Positions 38,988 to 47,670 of a stretch of 64,000 nt of DNA are shown here, one piece after another. Under the pieces are notes generated by a model, which was not told the origin of the DNA, did not search any database, and saw only the letters and a program-made list of their open reading frames with translations. Position 1 is the first letter of the stretch. Each line of letters starts with the position of its first letter. Source of the stretch: Mycobacterium sp. DL440 (GTDB taxonomy: Bacteria; Actinomycetota; Actinomycetes; Mycobacteriales; Mycobacteriaceae); the NCBI RefSeq assembly GCF_011745145.1, contig NZ_CP050191.1:3086296-3150295 (forward strand), read 5' to 3'. The translations under genes were made by a program, and so were the position numbers.

Positions 38988-40175
38988 TTGAGAAGTCAGC
39001 CGATCGATACGATCGACGGCTTCTGCACGTCCGAATTCACCCGGGTGCGCGACGCCTTCGCGGACAACTTCGCCCACCACAATGAGGTCGGCGCCGCTGT
39101 CGCGGTCTGGGTCGAGGGCGATCTGGTGGTCAACCTGTGGGGCGGATCGGCCGACGCGGCAGGCACCCAGCCGTGGCAGCAGGACACCCTGGCCAGCGTC
39201 TATTCCGGCTCCAAGGGTCTGGCCAGCACGTGCATCCATCTGTTGGCCGATCGCGGTGAGATCGACCTGGATGCGCCGGTGGCCCGCTATTGGCCCGAGT
39301 TCGGCCAGGCCGGAAAGCAGAACATCACCATCGCAATGGTGCTCGGTCACCGCTCGGGCGTGATCGGCCCGCGCGAACCGATGGGCTGGCAGCAGGTGAC
39401 CGACTGGGACGCGGTGTGCGCCCGGATCGCCGCCGCGACACCGTGGTGGCCGCCCGGCAGCGCGCAGGGCTACCAGGTGGTGACGTTCGGCTTCATCCTC
39501 GGCGAGGTGGTGCGCCGTGTCACCGGTCGCACCATCGGTCAGTATCTGCGCACCGAGATCGCCGAACCGCTGGGCGCCGACATCCACATCGGGTTGCCCA
39601 CCTGGCACCATCACCGGTGCGCGGAGATGGTGAACAAGCCATCGGTACGCAGCCTGTTGGCCGACAACCACGTCGACCGACCACCGGCCTCCCTCGACGA
39701 CCATCCGATGGCCGGCTGGGCGGTGTCGATGGATTTCGTGCCCGATGACGAGTTGGGCGTGCAGGCCCTGGACGCCTGGCGCGCGGCGGAGTTCCCGAGC
39801 ACCAACGCGCACGTCTCCGCACTCGGCATGGCGACCTTCTACAACGCACTGGCCCAGGAGAAGCTGCTGACCCGCGAGCACATGGAACGCTGCCGGATCT
39901 CCCAGGGCGGTTTCGACGCCGACGTAGTGCTGGGTCCGCGGGTCGCCGATCACGGCTGGGGCCTGGGCTACATGCTCAACCAGCGCGGCGTCGCCGGGCC
40001 GAACACCCGAATTTTCGGGCACGGCGGATCGGGCGGCTCGTTCGCCTTCGTGGATCTCGAGCACCGGATCGGCTACGCGTACGTGATGAACTATTTCGAC
40101 GCCACCAAGTGCAACGCCGATCCGCGCACCGTCGCGCTGTCCAGCGAGGTGTACTCCGCGCTCGGCGTAATTTGA
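38988..40175 (+). CDS. lipP: Beta-lactamase-fold esterase/carboxylesterase (LipP-like)
   Basis: A 395-residue serine hydrolase of the class C beta-lactamase/esterase VIII fold. The SxxK motif is YSGSKGLAS (Ser73, Lys76), the tyrosine region follows, and HGGSGG near 345 replaces the KTG triad. Such proteins are usually esterases rather than true beta-lactamases. The TTG at 38988 is preferred because GGAGGA lies 3 nt upstream and the length matches LipP of M. tuberculosis; an in-frame GTG at 38931 would be leaderless behind TACCAT. Position between tig and nei1 matches Rv2463. Confidence 0.85.
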   Translation: MRSQPIDTIDGFCTSEFTRVRDAFADNFAHHNEVGAAVAVWVEGDLVVNLWGGSADAAGTQPWQQDTLASVYSGSKGLASTCIHLLADRGEIDLDAPVARYWPEFGQAGKQNITIAMVLGHRSGVIGPREPMGWQQVTDWDAVCARIAAATPWWPPGSAQGYQVVTFGFILGEVVRRVTGRTIGQYLRTEIAEPLGADIHIGLPTWHHHRCAEMVNKPSVRSLLADNHVDRPPASLDDHPMAGWAVSMDFVPDDELGVQALDAWRAAEFPSTNAHVSALGMATFYNALAQEKLLTREHMERCRISQGGFDADVVLGPRVADHGWGLGYMLNQRGVAGPNTRIFGHGGSGGSFAFVDLEHRIGYAYVMNYFDATKCNADPRTVALSSEVYSALGVI

Positions 40176-40213
40176 GTTCCCTTCGAGAACCCGGAAGCAC
40201 CGTTTCCCGTCGG

Positions 40214-40219
40214 TACGCT
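40214..40219 (+). promoter_or_regulatory. -10 box of leaderless DUF1542-gene promoter
   Basis: TACGCT, 7 nt before the ATG at 40227. Confidence 0.55.
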
Positions 40220-40226
40220 GGACGCC

Positions 40227-41051
40227 ATGAACAGCGTTCTGCTGGTACTCATCGTCCTGGTCATCGCCGCGATCGCGTTCGCCGTGTACAGCTCGTCGCA
40301 GGCGAACGGCCGGCGCTCCGCGGAGTCCCTGGCCGACGCCAAGGCTGACGCCCGCCGGCTGATCGAGCGTCTCGGCGGGCAGGTGCTCAACCTCACCGGC
40401 TCCGACGATGCGTCCAAACAGGCGCTGGCCGACGCCTCCGAGCGTTACACCGCGGCGTCCTCACAGATCGATCAGGCCACCACCGCCAAGCAGGCCGCGC
40501 TGGCCAAGGAGAGTGCCATCGAAGGGCTCTACTACGTGCGCGCGGCCCGCACCGCGATGGGCATCGATCCGGGTCCCGAGTTGGAGTCGTTGACCGGGCA
40601 GCGCGCGGCCGGCGAGGTCACCGAGGATCGTCGGATCAACTTCGAGGGCCGCGAGATCGAGGCCTCCCCGGCGCCGTCGCAGCGCACACCGAACTACTAC
40701 CCCGGCGGCCGGGTGGCCGGGCGCCCGGTGCCGGCCGGGTGGTACTCCGAACCGTGGTGGAAGCCGGCCCTGGTGGCCGGCGCCTGGGGCCTTGGCTCGG
40801 TGCTGCTTTTCGACGCGATGTTCTCGGGTATGCACGGAGTCGGCTACGGCGCACAGGGTTTCGAAAACGGTTACGGTGACGGCTATTCCGACGGGCTCGC
40901 AGCGGGCCAGGACGCCGGTGGTTTCGACGGCGGTGACACCGGCGGCGACGGCGGCGGCGACTGGGGTGGCACGGACGCCGGCGGCTGGGACAGCGGCGGC
41001 TTCGACGGAGGCGGTTTCGGCGACTTCGGCGGTGATTTCGGGGGCTTCTGA
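40227..41051 (+). CDS. DUF1542-domain membrane protein with Gly/Asp-rich tail
   Basis: A 274-residue protein with an N-terminal membrane helix (2-21), a helical coiled-coil-like region (about 28-115) with many Ala/Gln, a linker with paired Pro/Tyr, a second hydrophobic segment (about 178-196, PALVAGAWGLGSVLLFDAMF) and a 70-residue tail of GGDxGGDGGG and GFGDFGG repeats. The family is frequent in mycobacteria and its function is unknown. The tail resembles those of TPM-domain membrane proteins. Codon use is normal. Confidence 0.8.
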   Translation: MNSVLLVLIVLVIAAIAFAVYSSSQANGRRSAESLADAKADARRLIERLGGQVLNLTGSDDASKQALADASERYTAASSQIDQATTAKQAALAKESAIEGLYYVRAARTAMGIDPGPELESLTGQRAAGEVTEDRRINFEGREIEASPAPSQRTPNYYPGGRVAGRPVPAGWYSEPWWKPALVAGAWGLGSVLLFDAMFSGMHGVGYGAQGFENGYGDGYSDGLAAGQDAGGFDGGDTGGDGGGDWGGTDAGGWDSGGFDGGGFGDFGGDFGGF

Positions 41052-41053
41052 CT

Positions 41054-41125
41054 CCCCCACGAGCAGACACAAATGTCCCGCATTCCGCGGTGTGTCGGGA
41101 ACATTCGCGTCTGCTCGCGCAGGGG
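41054..41125. terminator. Hairpin A: bidirectional terminator (GAGCAGAC family)
   Basis: Arms CGAGCAGAC (41060-41068) and GTCTGCTCG (41109-41117) with further inner pairing (AATGTCCC/GGGAACATT) and outer CCCC/GGGG. It lies between convergent genes and shares its arms with hairpin B at 55021-55080. Confidence 0.65.
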
Positions 41126-42811
41126 TCAGAGGCGGCTCTCCAGACGTGACGACACACCGGCCTCCTGTAGGTCGAGGCGCTCCAGCATGGCCCGCACCGC
41201 CTCGTCTTCGATCCGGCCCTCGTCGCGCTCGGCGATGAGTGCGCCGCGTTGCGCCGCCAGCACATCGCGGTAGAGACCGGAGAACACCGCGGCCCGCTTG
41301 GTCAGCGCCTCGGGATCGGGCATCTCGTCGGCGTCCTGCGAATGCCGGGCGATCACCGCACGAATCTCGGTCGCCACGCGAGGATCCAATCCTTCAGGCG
41401 GATCCGCCTCGAACGCATCGAGCACCTCGTCGGCCGCGTCGTGCACCACCCGCTCGGCCTTGAGTTCTTCTTCCCGGTCCGCAGCATGGTCGTCACAGAA
41501 CCGGGACAGGTTCAGCCGCCGGATCAGCAGCGGTAACGTCCAGCCCTGGATCAGCAGAGTGCCGACGCTCACCACGAACGCGATGGCCTGGATGGTGGCG
41601 CGTTCCGGGAACGGTTCGCCCGAGGCGGTGGTGACCGGAATGGCGGCGGCCGCGGCCAACGTCACCACCCCGCGCATCCCAGTCCAGGACACGACGATGT
41701 TCTCCCGCCAACTCAGGGACCGTCGGTCGATCAGGGTGCGCCAGTGCGCCTTGGGCTTTCGTCGGCGTCTTCCGAACGCGCCGGGGCCGCCAACGCCGGC
41801 CGGCACGCTGAATTTGCTCTCCACGTGCCGGGACAGCTTGTTGCGCCCGAACATCAGGAACACCGACAGCGGACGGATGAACAGCACGATCACCAGCACG
41901 ATCGCCGAGGCGATGGCGACCTCGGCCAGAGACTCGTGGGCTTCGTTGAGGTGCTCCAGGACGAAACGCAGATGCAGGCCGATGTAGGCGAAGACGAAGG
42001 CCTCGAGCAGCACGTCCAACGAGTTCCAGACATACCGTTCCTGCAGCCGCGTCTGGTATCCCGCGCCCATCGCGCCGTTGCCGACCACGAAACCGGCGAC
42101 CACCACTGCCAACACGCCAGAGGCGTGCAACTCCTCGGCGGTGATGAACGCCGCGAACGGCACCAGCAGGCCCTGCACGGTCTCCAGGCCCGGGTTGTCC
42201 AGGTGCTTGCGAATCCACAACGTGACATAACCGAGCAGCGCCCCGACCAGCGGGCCGATGGTCGCGCTGTAGCCGAACAGCAGGAACGGGTTCTCGATGA
42301 AGGTGTGGCTGCCGGCCACCTGTGCCACCGCGATGGAGAACAGCGTGAGGGCGGCCGCATCGTTGATCAGGCTCTCGCCGGTGAGGATCGCCATCACCCG
42401 TTTGGGCAGACCAAGCTTGCGGCCCACCGCGACGGCGGTGACGGCGTCGGGCGGTGCGACGATCGCGCCCAGCACGAGAGCCAGCCCGAAGGTCAACGGC
42501 ACCAGCACCAGCCACGACGACACCGCTGCCACGGCGAAGGCCGTCACCACGACCAGCCCTACGCCAAGACCCAGGATCGGACGGATGTTGCGGAAGAAGG
42601 TCGGGAAGGAGAAGTTCAGCGCCGCCGAGTACAGCAGCGGCGGCAGCACCACCGTCAGCAGAATGTGCGAATCGAGTTCAGGGGGTTCGAACCCCGGAAG
42701 GAATGAGACCGCGCTACCGATCACCACGATGATCAGTGCGGGTTCCATCCCGCGCCGATGTGCGATTGCTGTGACAAGGATGGCTCCGACAACGACGAGG
42801 ATCAATTCCAC
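41126..42811 (-). CDS. Na+/H+ antiporter, CPA1 family
   Basis: A 561-residue membrane antiporter with about 12 transmembrane helices up to residue 430 and a cytoplasmic helical tail. Family motifs visible are GAIVAPPDAVTAVAV and LTGESLINDAAAL, which carry the ion-binding acidic residues. It resembles YjcE/NhaP-type proteins. The GTG at 42811 (VELILVVVGAILV) is preferred over the longer frame, which adds about 60 non-membrane residues. It is inserted between the LipP-like gene and nei1 relative to M. tuberculosis. Confidence 0.9.
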   Translation of the reverse strand: MELILVVVGAILVTAIAHRRGMEPALIIVVIGSAVSFLPGFEPPELDSHILLTVVLPPLLYSAALNFSFPTFFRNIRPILGLGVGLVVVTAFAVAAVSSWLVLVPLTFGLALVLGAIVAPPDAVTAVAVGRKLGLPKRVMAILTGESLINDAAALTLFSIAVAQVAGSHTFIENPFLLFGYSATIGPLVGALLGYVTLWIRKHLDNPGLETVQGLLVPFAAFITAEELHASGVLAVVVAGFVVGNGAMGAGYQTRLQERYVWNSLDVLLEAFVFAYIGLHLRFVLEHLNEAHESLAEVAIASAIVLVIVLFIRPLSVFLMFGRNKLSRHVESKFSVPAGVGGPGAFGRRRRKPKAHWRTLIDRRSLSWRENIVVSWTGMRGVVTLAAAAAIPVTTASGEPFPERATIQAIAFVVSVGTLLIQGWTLPLLIRRLNLSRFCDDHAADREEELKAERVVHDAADEVLDAFEADPPEGLDPRVATEIRAVIARHSQDADEMPDPEALTKRAAVFSGLYRDVLAAQRGALIAERDEGRIEDEAVRAMLERLDLQEAGVSSRLESRL

Positions 42812-42848
42812 CGCAACATTGTCCCGTGCCGTGCTCGCGGGCGCGCAG

Positions 42849-43643
42849 TCACACCTGACAGGCCGGGCACCAGAAGAGAATGCGGGCGTCCAATTCGGCG
42901 GTGCGCACAGTGGTTCCGCATACCCGGCAGGCCTCCCCCGCCCGACGGTAGACGTAGGTGCGCGGGCGGCCGGGGCCGTAGGAGGGAGCGCCATGGTCGT
43001 GCTCGGGGCGGACGACGACGATCTTGCCCCGACGTACGCCGACCTTCATCAGCTCGACGAGATCGGCCCACATGTCGCTGAACTCGGCCTGCTCCAGGTG
43101 GGTGCCGGACCGGTACGGATCGATGTGGTGACGGAACAGCAGCTCGCTGCGGTACACGTTGCCGACCCCGGCGATCACTGACTGGTCCATCAGCAGCGCA
43201 CCGACTGATCTGCGCGACTTGCTGATTCGCGTCCAGGCCAGTGCGGGATCAGCATCCTTGCGCAATGGGTCGGGACCGAGACGGGCCACCAGGTCGGCGA
43301 TCTCGGGCTCGGCGATCACCTCACATACGGTCGGCCCGCGCAGATCGGTGCCGTACTCGGTACCCACGATCCGCATCCGCACCTGGCCGACCGGCAATCC
43401 CAGCGGGACGGGAGCTTCGGTGAATGTTCCGTAGAGGCCGAGGTGGATGTGTACGACGTGTCCACCGGCGTAGTGGTGGAACAGGTGCTTGCCCCAGGCA
43501 TCGGCCTGTTTGAACATCTGGCCGTTGACCGCGGCCGCACCGTCAGCGAAGCGACCTTGCGGGCTGGACACCGTTACTGGTGCCCGGCCGAACCGCTTCT
43601 GGTGCAGCCGGGCCAGCCGGTGCAGGGTGTGCCCTTCGGGCAC
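42849..43643 (-). CDS. nei1: DNA glycosylase/AP lyase, Fpg/Nei family
   Basis: A 264-residue base-excision-repair enzyme. After the initiator it begins PEGHTLHRLARLH, with Pro2 as the Schiff-base nucleophile and Glu3; the H2TH region is MDQSVIAGVGNVYRSELLF; a C-terminal zinc finger (CRVCGTT and CPACQV) completes it. PEGHT rather than PELPE assigns it to the Nei (endonuclease VIII) branch, which removes oxidised pyrimidines. The GTG start is 2 nt after the rpiB stop, so the genes form an operon, as in M. tuberculosis. Confidence 0.94.
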   Translation of the reverse strand: MPEGHTLHRLARLHQKRFGRAPVTVSSPQGRFADGAAAVNGQMFKQADAWGKHLFHHYAGGHVVHIHLGLYGTFTEAPVPLGLPVGQVRMRIVGTEYGTDLRGPTVCEVIAEPEIADLVARLGPDPLRKDADPALAWTRISKSRRSVGALLMDQSVIAGVGNVYRSELLFRHHIDPYRSGTHLEQAEFSDMWADLVELMKVGVRRGKIVVVRPEHDHGAPSYGPGRPRTYVYRRAGEACRVCGTTVRTAELDARILFWCPACQV

Positions 43644-43645
43644 GG

Positions 43646-44128
43646 TCAGGCGCCGGGAACCGGCGGGGCCACATGGTCCTTCTCGTAGGCGGCGAGGATA
43701 TCGATGCGGCGCTGGTGGCGCTCGGCCTCCGACCACGGGGTGGCCAGGAACGCGTCGACGATGGCCAACGCCTCCTCCTCGGTGTGCATGCGTCCGCCCA
43801 GACCCATCAGCTGCGCGTTGTTGTGCTCGCGGGCCAGCTTGGCGGTCTCGACGCTCCAGGCCAGGGCACATCGGGCGCCGGGCACCTTGTTCGCGGCGAT
43901 CTGCTCACCGTTGCCCGAGCCGCCGAGCACGATGCCCAGGCTGCCCGGATCGGCGACTGTCCTGACCGCCGCGTCGATGCAGAACGCCGGGTAGTCATCA
44001 TCGGCGTCATAGGTGTAGGCACCGCAGTCGATCGGCTCGTGGCCGGTCTTCTTGAGGTGCTCGATGATGGTCTGCTTGAACTCAAATCCGGCGTGGTCGG
44101 CACCGATGTAGACGCGCATGCCGGTCAT
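43646..44128 (-). CDS. rpiB: Ribose-5-phosphate isomerase B
   Basis: A 160-residue isomerase interconverting ribose- and ribulose-5-phosphate. It begins MTGMRVYIGADHAGFEFKQ, and GGSGNGEQIAANK (69-81) supplies Ser71 and Glu75. Mycobacterial RpiB uses this Glu where E. coli has a catalytic Cys. The ATG at 44128 matches the start of homologues. It is transcribed with nei1. Confidence 0.95.
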   Translation of the reverse strand: MTGMRVYIGADHAGFEFKQTIIEHLKKTGHEPIDCGAYTYDADDDYPAFCIDAAVRTVADPGSLGIVLGGSGNGEQIAANKVPGARCALAWSVETAKLAREHNNAQLMGLGGRMHTEEEALAIVDAFLATPWSEAERHQRRIDILAAYEKDHVAPPVPGA

Positions 44129-44182
44129 TCTCTCAGACGACGTGACACGCCCCGAGCTAACCACTCCAGCCCAATTATCGGC

Positions 44183-45142
44183 TCAGCCGATGCTGATGGC
44201 GTCGAGGCGTTCCTTGATGAAGGCCGACGACGTCACCGGCTCCAGGCCCGCGACTTTGCCGATGGGCGGCTCCAGCGGGGTGACGAGTGCGTCGTGGTTG
44301 GCCTCGTAGAAGTAGATCAACGAGACCAGGTCTTCTTCGGGGGCGTGGGGCTGCGGTGGCAGCACGCGGTGCCGGCCGGACGGCCAGCGCCGACCACTCC
44401 AGTACTCCAGCAGGTCACCGATGTTGACCGTGAGAGATCCCGGTTCCCAGGGCGCGTCCTCCCAGCCCGCCTGCTCGGAGTAGACCTGCAGCCCGCCCGC
44501 ACCGGGCTCGCGGTCCAGGATCGTCACGGTGCCGAAGTCGGTGTGGGGACCGATGCGGAACTGCCCGGGCTCCGGCTCCCCGACCACACTGACCGGCGGA
44601 TAGTGATTGATGTTCATGGTCCACGTCGGCCGGTCGGCCAGTGCGACAAAGGGATTTACCGTCAGTCCCACGGCGTGGGCGAACAGCGCCAGCAGGTCGT
44701 CGGAGACCTTCCGCATGGCAGCGGTGTACTCGTCGACCAACGACTGCAGCGCGGGAACCTCGATCGGCCATACGTTGGGGGCGAACCAGATCCGGTCCAC
44801 CTCGGCGTCGCCGGTCGCGGTCTCGGCGCCCAGGCTGTAGCTCTCCTTGAGGTCAGGCGGGGTCTCGGTGCCCTCGGCGTAGCCGTTGGCCTCGGCTCCC
44901 GGCCCGATCCAGCCGTGACCGCCGACCGGTACCGAGTAGCGCTCCTTGACCTCGTCGGGCAGCGCGAACAACTCCCGGCTGGCCGCACGCACCCGGGCCG
45001 CCAACGCGGTGTCCACGCCGTGTCCCGTCACCACGATGAACCCGGCGCGCTGCAGGCCGGCGTCGACCTCCGCGGCAACCGCGTCGGCCTCGGCCCCACC
45101 GGCGTACCAGCGAGACATGTCCACAGTTGCGATGGCGCTCAT
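44183..45142 (-). CDS. Isopenicillin-N-synthase-like Fe(II) oxygenase
   Basis: A 319-residue double-stranded beta-helix oxygenase of the IPNS/DAO family. The iron triad is visible as HTD (His200, Asp202) and SGRHRVLPP (His258). The downstream RxS motif that normally binds the 2-oxoglutarate carboxylate reads LVS (DLVSLIYFY), so the usual arginine is not seen. Fungal thymine hydroxylases belong to this family, and here the gene is translationally coupled to a cytosine deaminase and a nucleobase permease. A pyrimidine substrate is therefore a reasonable inference, not a demonstrated one. It begins at the deaminase stop (ATGA overlap). Confidence 0.85.
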   Translation of the reverse strand: MSAIATVDMSRWYAGGAEADAVAAEVDAGLQRAGFIVVTGHGVDTALAARVRAASRELFALPDEVKERYSVPVGGHGWIGPGAEANGYAEGTETPPDLKESYSLGAETATGDAEVDRIWFAPNVWPIEVPALQSLVDEYTAAMRKVSDDLLALFAHAVGLTVNPFVALADRPTWTMNINHYPPVSVVGEPEPGQFRIGPHTDFGTVTILDREPGAGGLQVYSEQAGWEDAPWEPGSLTVNIGDLLEYWSGRRWPSGRHRVLPPQPHAPEEDLVSLIYFYEANHDALVTPLEPPIGKVAGLEPVTSSAFIKERLDAISIG

Positions 45143-45579
45143 TCGCCGATGTCCTCCGCCCACAGATCCGGCCGCTCGGCGATGAAGCCCTCCATCATCG
45201 CCACGCAGCGTTCATCGTCGAGCAGGGTAACCGCGACCCCGTGCTCGGCCAGCCAGTCATGACCACCGGTGAAGGTTCGGCTCTCCCCGATCACCAGCGC
45301 GCCGATGTTGAACTGACGCACCAGCCCACTGCAGTACCAGCACGGCGAGAGCGTCGTCACCATGATCGTGGACCGGTAGCCGCGCTGACGCCCGGCCGCC
45401 CGGAAGGCGTCGGTCTCCGCGTGGATCGACGGGTCATCGTTCTGCACGCGCCGGTTGTGCCCGGCGCCCAGCAGGTCGCCGTCCGAACTGAACAGGGCGG
45501 CGCCGATCGGAATACCGCCTTCGGCCAACCCTTTTCGGGCCTCCGCCACGGCGACGTCGAGCATCTGTTCCGGGGTCAT
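45139..45579 (-). CDS. Cytosine deaminase, fungal FCY1 type
   Basis: A 146-residue zinc deaminase. SIHAETDAFRAAGR gives the zinc His53 and catalytic Glu55; TTLSPCWYCSG gives Cys80 and Cys83. The C-terminus DDERCVAMMEGFIAERPDLW then AEDIGE follows the yeast cytosine deaminase pattern very closely, unlike bacterial CodA, which is an amidohydrolase. It likely converts cytosine, or 5-methylcytosine, to uracil or thymine. Start codon ATG at 45579 overlaps the permease stop by 4 nt. A tRNA adenosine deaminase role is less likely because of the C-terminal match. Confidence 0.88.
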   Translation of the reverse strand: MTPEQMLDVAVAEARKGLAEGGIPIGAALFSSDGDLLGAGHNRRVQNDDPSIHAETDAFRAAGRQRGYRSTIMVTTLSPCWYCSGLVRQFNIGALVIGESRTFTGGHDWLAEHGVAVTLLDDERCVAMMEGFIAERPDLWAEDIGE

Positions 45580-46973
45580 GCCGGCACCTTTCGTTCCGCG
45601 GTCAGCTTGGAGCGGCACAACATCAGGTAGCCGGCGCCGGCAATGAGGAACCCGACGAAGAACGTGATGTCGCCCAGTTGCGGCACCTCCCGCGCGATGT
45701 ACCCGACGAACTTCGTCTGGTTGCAGAACAACGTCACCGACACCACCAGGCCGAGCAGGAACGACGCCAACCCGGGCCAGTTCGTGTACGAGCGGTCGTA
45801 GAGGAACTGCGCGACGGGTTGGTCACCACGCAGGTACTCGTCGGCGAACACCACGCCCAGCCACGGACCGATCCAGTAGGCGATGATCAGCAGGAACGCC
45901 TCGTAGCTCGCGGCAGCGTCGGCCAGCGCCCACCAGGCGATGAGGAACCCGACGATCCCGAAGAACGCGGTTGCCAGGGCCCGCGCGATGTGATGCGGCA
46001 GTTTGATTCCGATGGTCACGAAAGCCATTGCGCCCGAATAGATGTTGATCGCATTGGCGGCGATGGCCCCGATCGCGATGGCCAGGAGGGTCAGGCTCGC
46101 CAGCCACGGAGCCAACTCCGCGGTGAATGCCGATGTCGGATTGTCGGACACCGCCGGGCCGATCGTCACAGAGGCCGCGCCCACCGTCTGCAACAGCATG
46201 CATGATACGAACAGCCCTGCGGCAGCGAAGAATCCGGTGCGCGGGCCGGCCGCTGACCGCGGGAGGTACCGGGTGTAGTCCGCCGCGTACGGCGCCCAGC
46301 CCGCGACATAACCGAACGCGGTACCCACGGTGAGCAGGAAACCACCCGTACCACCGACACTCTCGGTGACCGCCGGAGCGCCCACGTCGGCCTTGCTCAG
46401 GATCACCACGGAGGTGATCGCGAAGATCACCGCGAGCACCGGGAAGGCCCACCGCTCGAAGGCCTGCACCAGGTTGTGCCCGAAGACCGCCAGCGCGGTC
46501 TGCACCACGACGACGAGCACCAGGGCCAGCACCGGCGCGACACCGAACAGGGTGGACAGCGCGAACGCGCCGCTGACGCTGTTGGTGGCGAACCACCCGA
46601 TGCCCGCGGTCACCGTCATCAGCAGCGAGGGCACGGCGTTGCCCTTGAAGCCGAACGCCAGCCGGCCCAGAACCATCTGCGGGACGCCGTGCAGGGGCCC
46701 GCGCTTGGACAGGAAGTAATGCGCGAGAGCCCCCAGGCCGGTGCCGATCGCCAGGCCAGCCACCGCCTGCCAGAACGTCATGCCGTAGACGGAGACCGCC
46801 AGCACGCCCAGGAAGATCGTGGCGAACTCCAGGTTCGGCGAGGTCCAGGTCCAGAACAATTGGCTGGGCTTGCCGTGCCGGTCGGCCTCGGCGATGTGCT
46901 CGTTGCCGCCCGGTTCCACGGCGGCGATTCGGTCCCGGTACGAGCCGTCGGTGCTGGGCTCAGCCGCTGTCAT
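45576..46973 (-). CDS. NCS1-family nucleobase permease (cytosine permease-like)
   Basis: A 465-residue transporter with about 12 membrane helices and the NCS1 features of CodB-type carriers, including a conserved polar N-terminal leader (GNEHIAEADRHG) and the segment GWAPYAADYTRYLPR. It is the first gene of the operon permease-deaminase-oxygenase and supplies its substrate. A perfect 10-bp hairpin (46978-47001) lies 4 nt before the ATG. The operon is inserted between rpiB and the Rv2466c homologue relative to M. tuberculosis. Confidence 0.9.
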   Translation of the reverse strand: MTAAEPSTDGSYRDRIAAVEPGGNEHIAEADRHGKPSQLFWTWTSPNLEFATIFLGVLAVSVYGMTFWQAVAGLAIGTGLGALAHYFLSKRGPLHGVPQMVLGRLAFGFKGNAVPSLLMTVTAGIGWFATNSVSGAFALSTLFGVAPVLALVLVVVVQTALAVFGHNLVQAFERWAFPVLAVIFAITSVVILSKADVGAPAVTESVGGTGGFLLTVGTAFGYVAGWAPYAADYTRYLPRSAAGPRTGFFAAAGLFVSCMLLQTVGAASVTIGPAVSDNPTSAFTAELAPWLASLTLLAIAIGAIAANAINIYSGAMAFVTIGIKLPHHIARALATAFFGIVGFLIAWWALADAAASYEAFLLIIAYWIGPWLGVVFADEYLRGDQPVAQFLYDRSYTNWPGLASFLLGLVVSVTLFCNQTKFVGYIAREVPQLGDITFFVGFLIAGAGYLMLCRSKLTAERKVPA

Positions 46974-46977
46974 CCGT

Positions 46978-47001
46978 ACACCGTGGCGTGAGCCACGGTG
47001 T
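46978..47001 (-). promoter_or_regulatory. Palindromic hairpin directly before the permease start
   Basis: ACACCGTGGC and GCCACGGTGT, a 10-bp perfect repeat with a 4-nt loop, ending 4 nt before the ATG. No Shine-Dalgarno sequence fits between. It could be a repressor operator overlapping a promoter start, or an mRNA hairpin controlling initiation. Confidence 0.55.
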
Positions 47002-47040
47002 TACGCAACCGGAACCGCGATTTTGGCCGGGGTTCACCCG

Positions 47041-47670
47041 TTACTCGAACTGCGGAGCCTCCGTGCGGGAGCGCTTGATCTCCCAGAAATGCGGGTACGA
47101 CGCGAACGTCACCGACGCGTCCCAGAGCTTGCCTGCCTCTTCGCCGCGCGGGATCTTCGAGAGCACCGGGCCGAAGAACGCGACGCCGTTGACGTGGATG
47201 GTCGGAGTGCCGACATCCTCACCGACGGCGTCCATGCCGGCGTGGTGACTCTTGCGCAACGCATCGTCGTACTTGTCGGTGTTGGCCGCCTCGGCCAGCT
47301 CGGCGGGCAGGCCGACTTCCTCGAGCGATTGCGCGATCACCTGGTCGAGGTCCTTGTTGTCCTGGTTGTGAATGCGGAAGCCCATCGCGGTATAGAGCGG
47401 GCCGAGGATCTCCGGCCCCTTGAGCTGCTCGGCGGCGATGGCGACCCGGACCGGGCCCCAGGCCTTCTTCATCAGTTCCTGATAGTTCTCGGGCAGGTCG
47501 CGGCCCTCGTTGAGCACGGCGAGGCTCATGACGTGGAACTGCACGTCGATATCGCGCACCTGCTCGACCTCGAGGATCCAGCGCGAGGTGATCCAGCACC
47601 ACGGGCACAGCGGGTCGAACCAGAAGCCGGCGGTATCCTTTTGATCTTTCGGTTGGTCCTGGGGAGCCAT
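47041..47670 (-). CDS. DsbA-like mycothiol/mycoredoxin-linked reductase (Rv2466c-like)
   Basis: A 209-residue thioredoxin-fold protein with a helical insert. The active site is FDPLCPWCW (Cys22, Cys25), and the cis-Pro segment is [10 protein letters not shown]. The M. tuberculosis homologue is a mycothiol-dependent reductase in oxidative-stress defence that also activates thienopyrimidine prodrugs, and belongs to the SigH regulon. A SigH-like promoter is present upstream (47717-47745). Ribosome-binding site GAGAGGAA before the ATG. Confidence 0.92.
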   Translation of the reverse strand: MAPQDQPKDQKDTAGFWFDPLCPWCWITSRWILEVEQVRDIDVQFHVMSLAVLNEGRDLPENYQELMKKAWGPVRVAIAAEQLKGPEILGPLYTAMGFRIHNQDNKDLDQVIAQSLEEVGLPAELAEAANTDKYDDALRKSHHAGMDAVGEDVGTPTIHVNGVAFFGPVLSKIPRGEEAGKLWDASVTFASYPHFWEIKRSRTEAPQFE

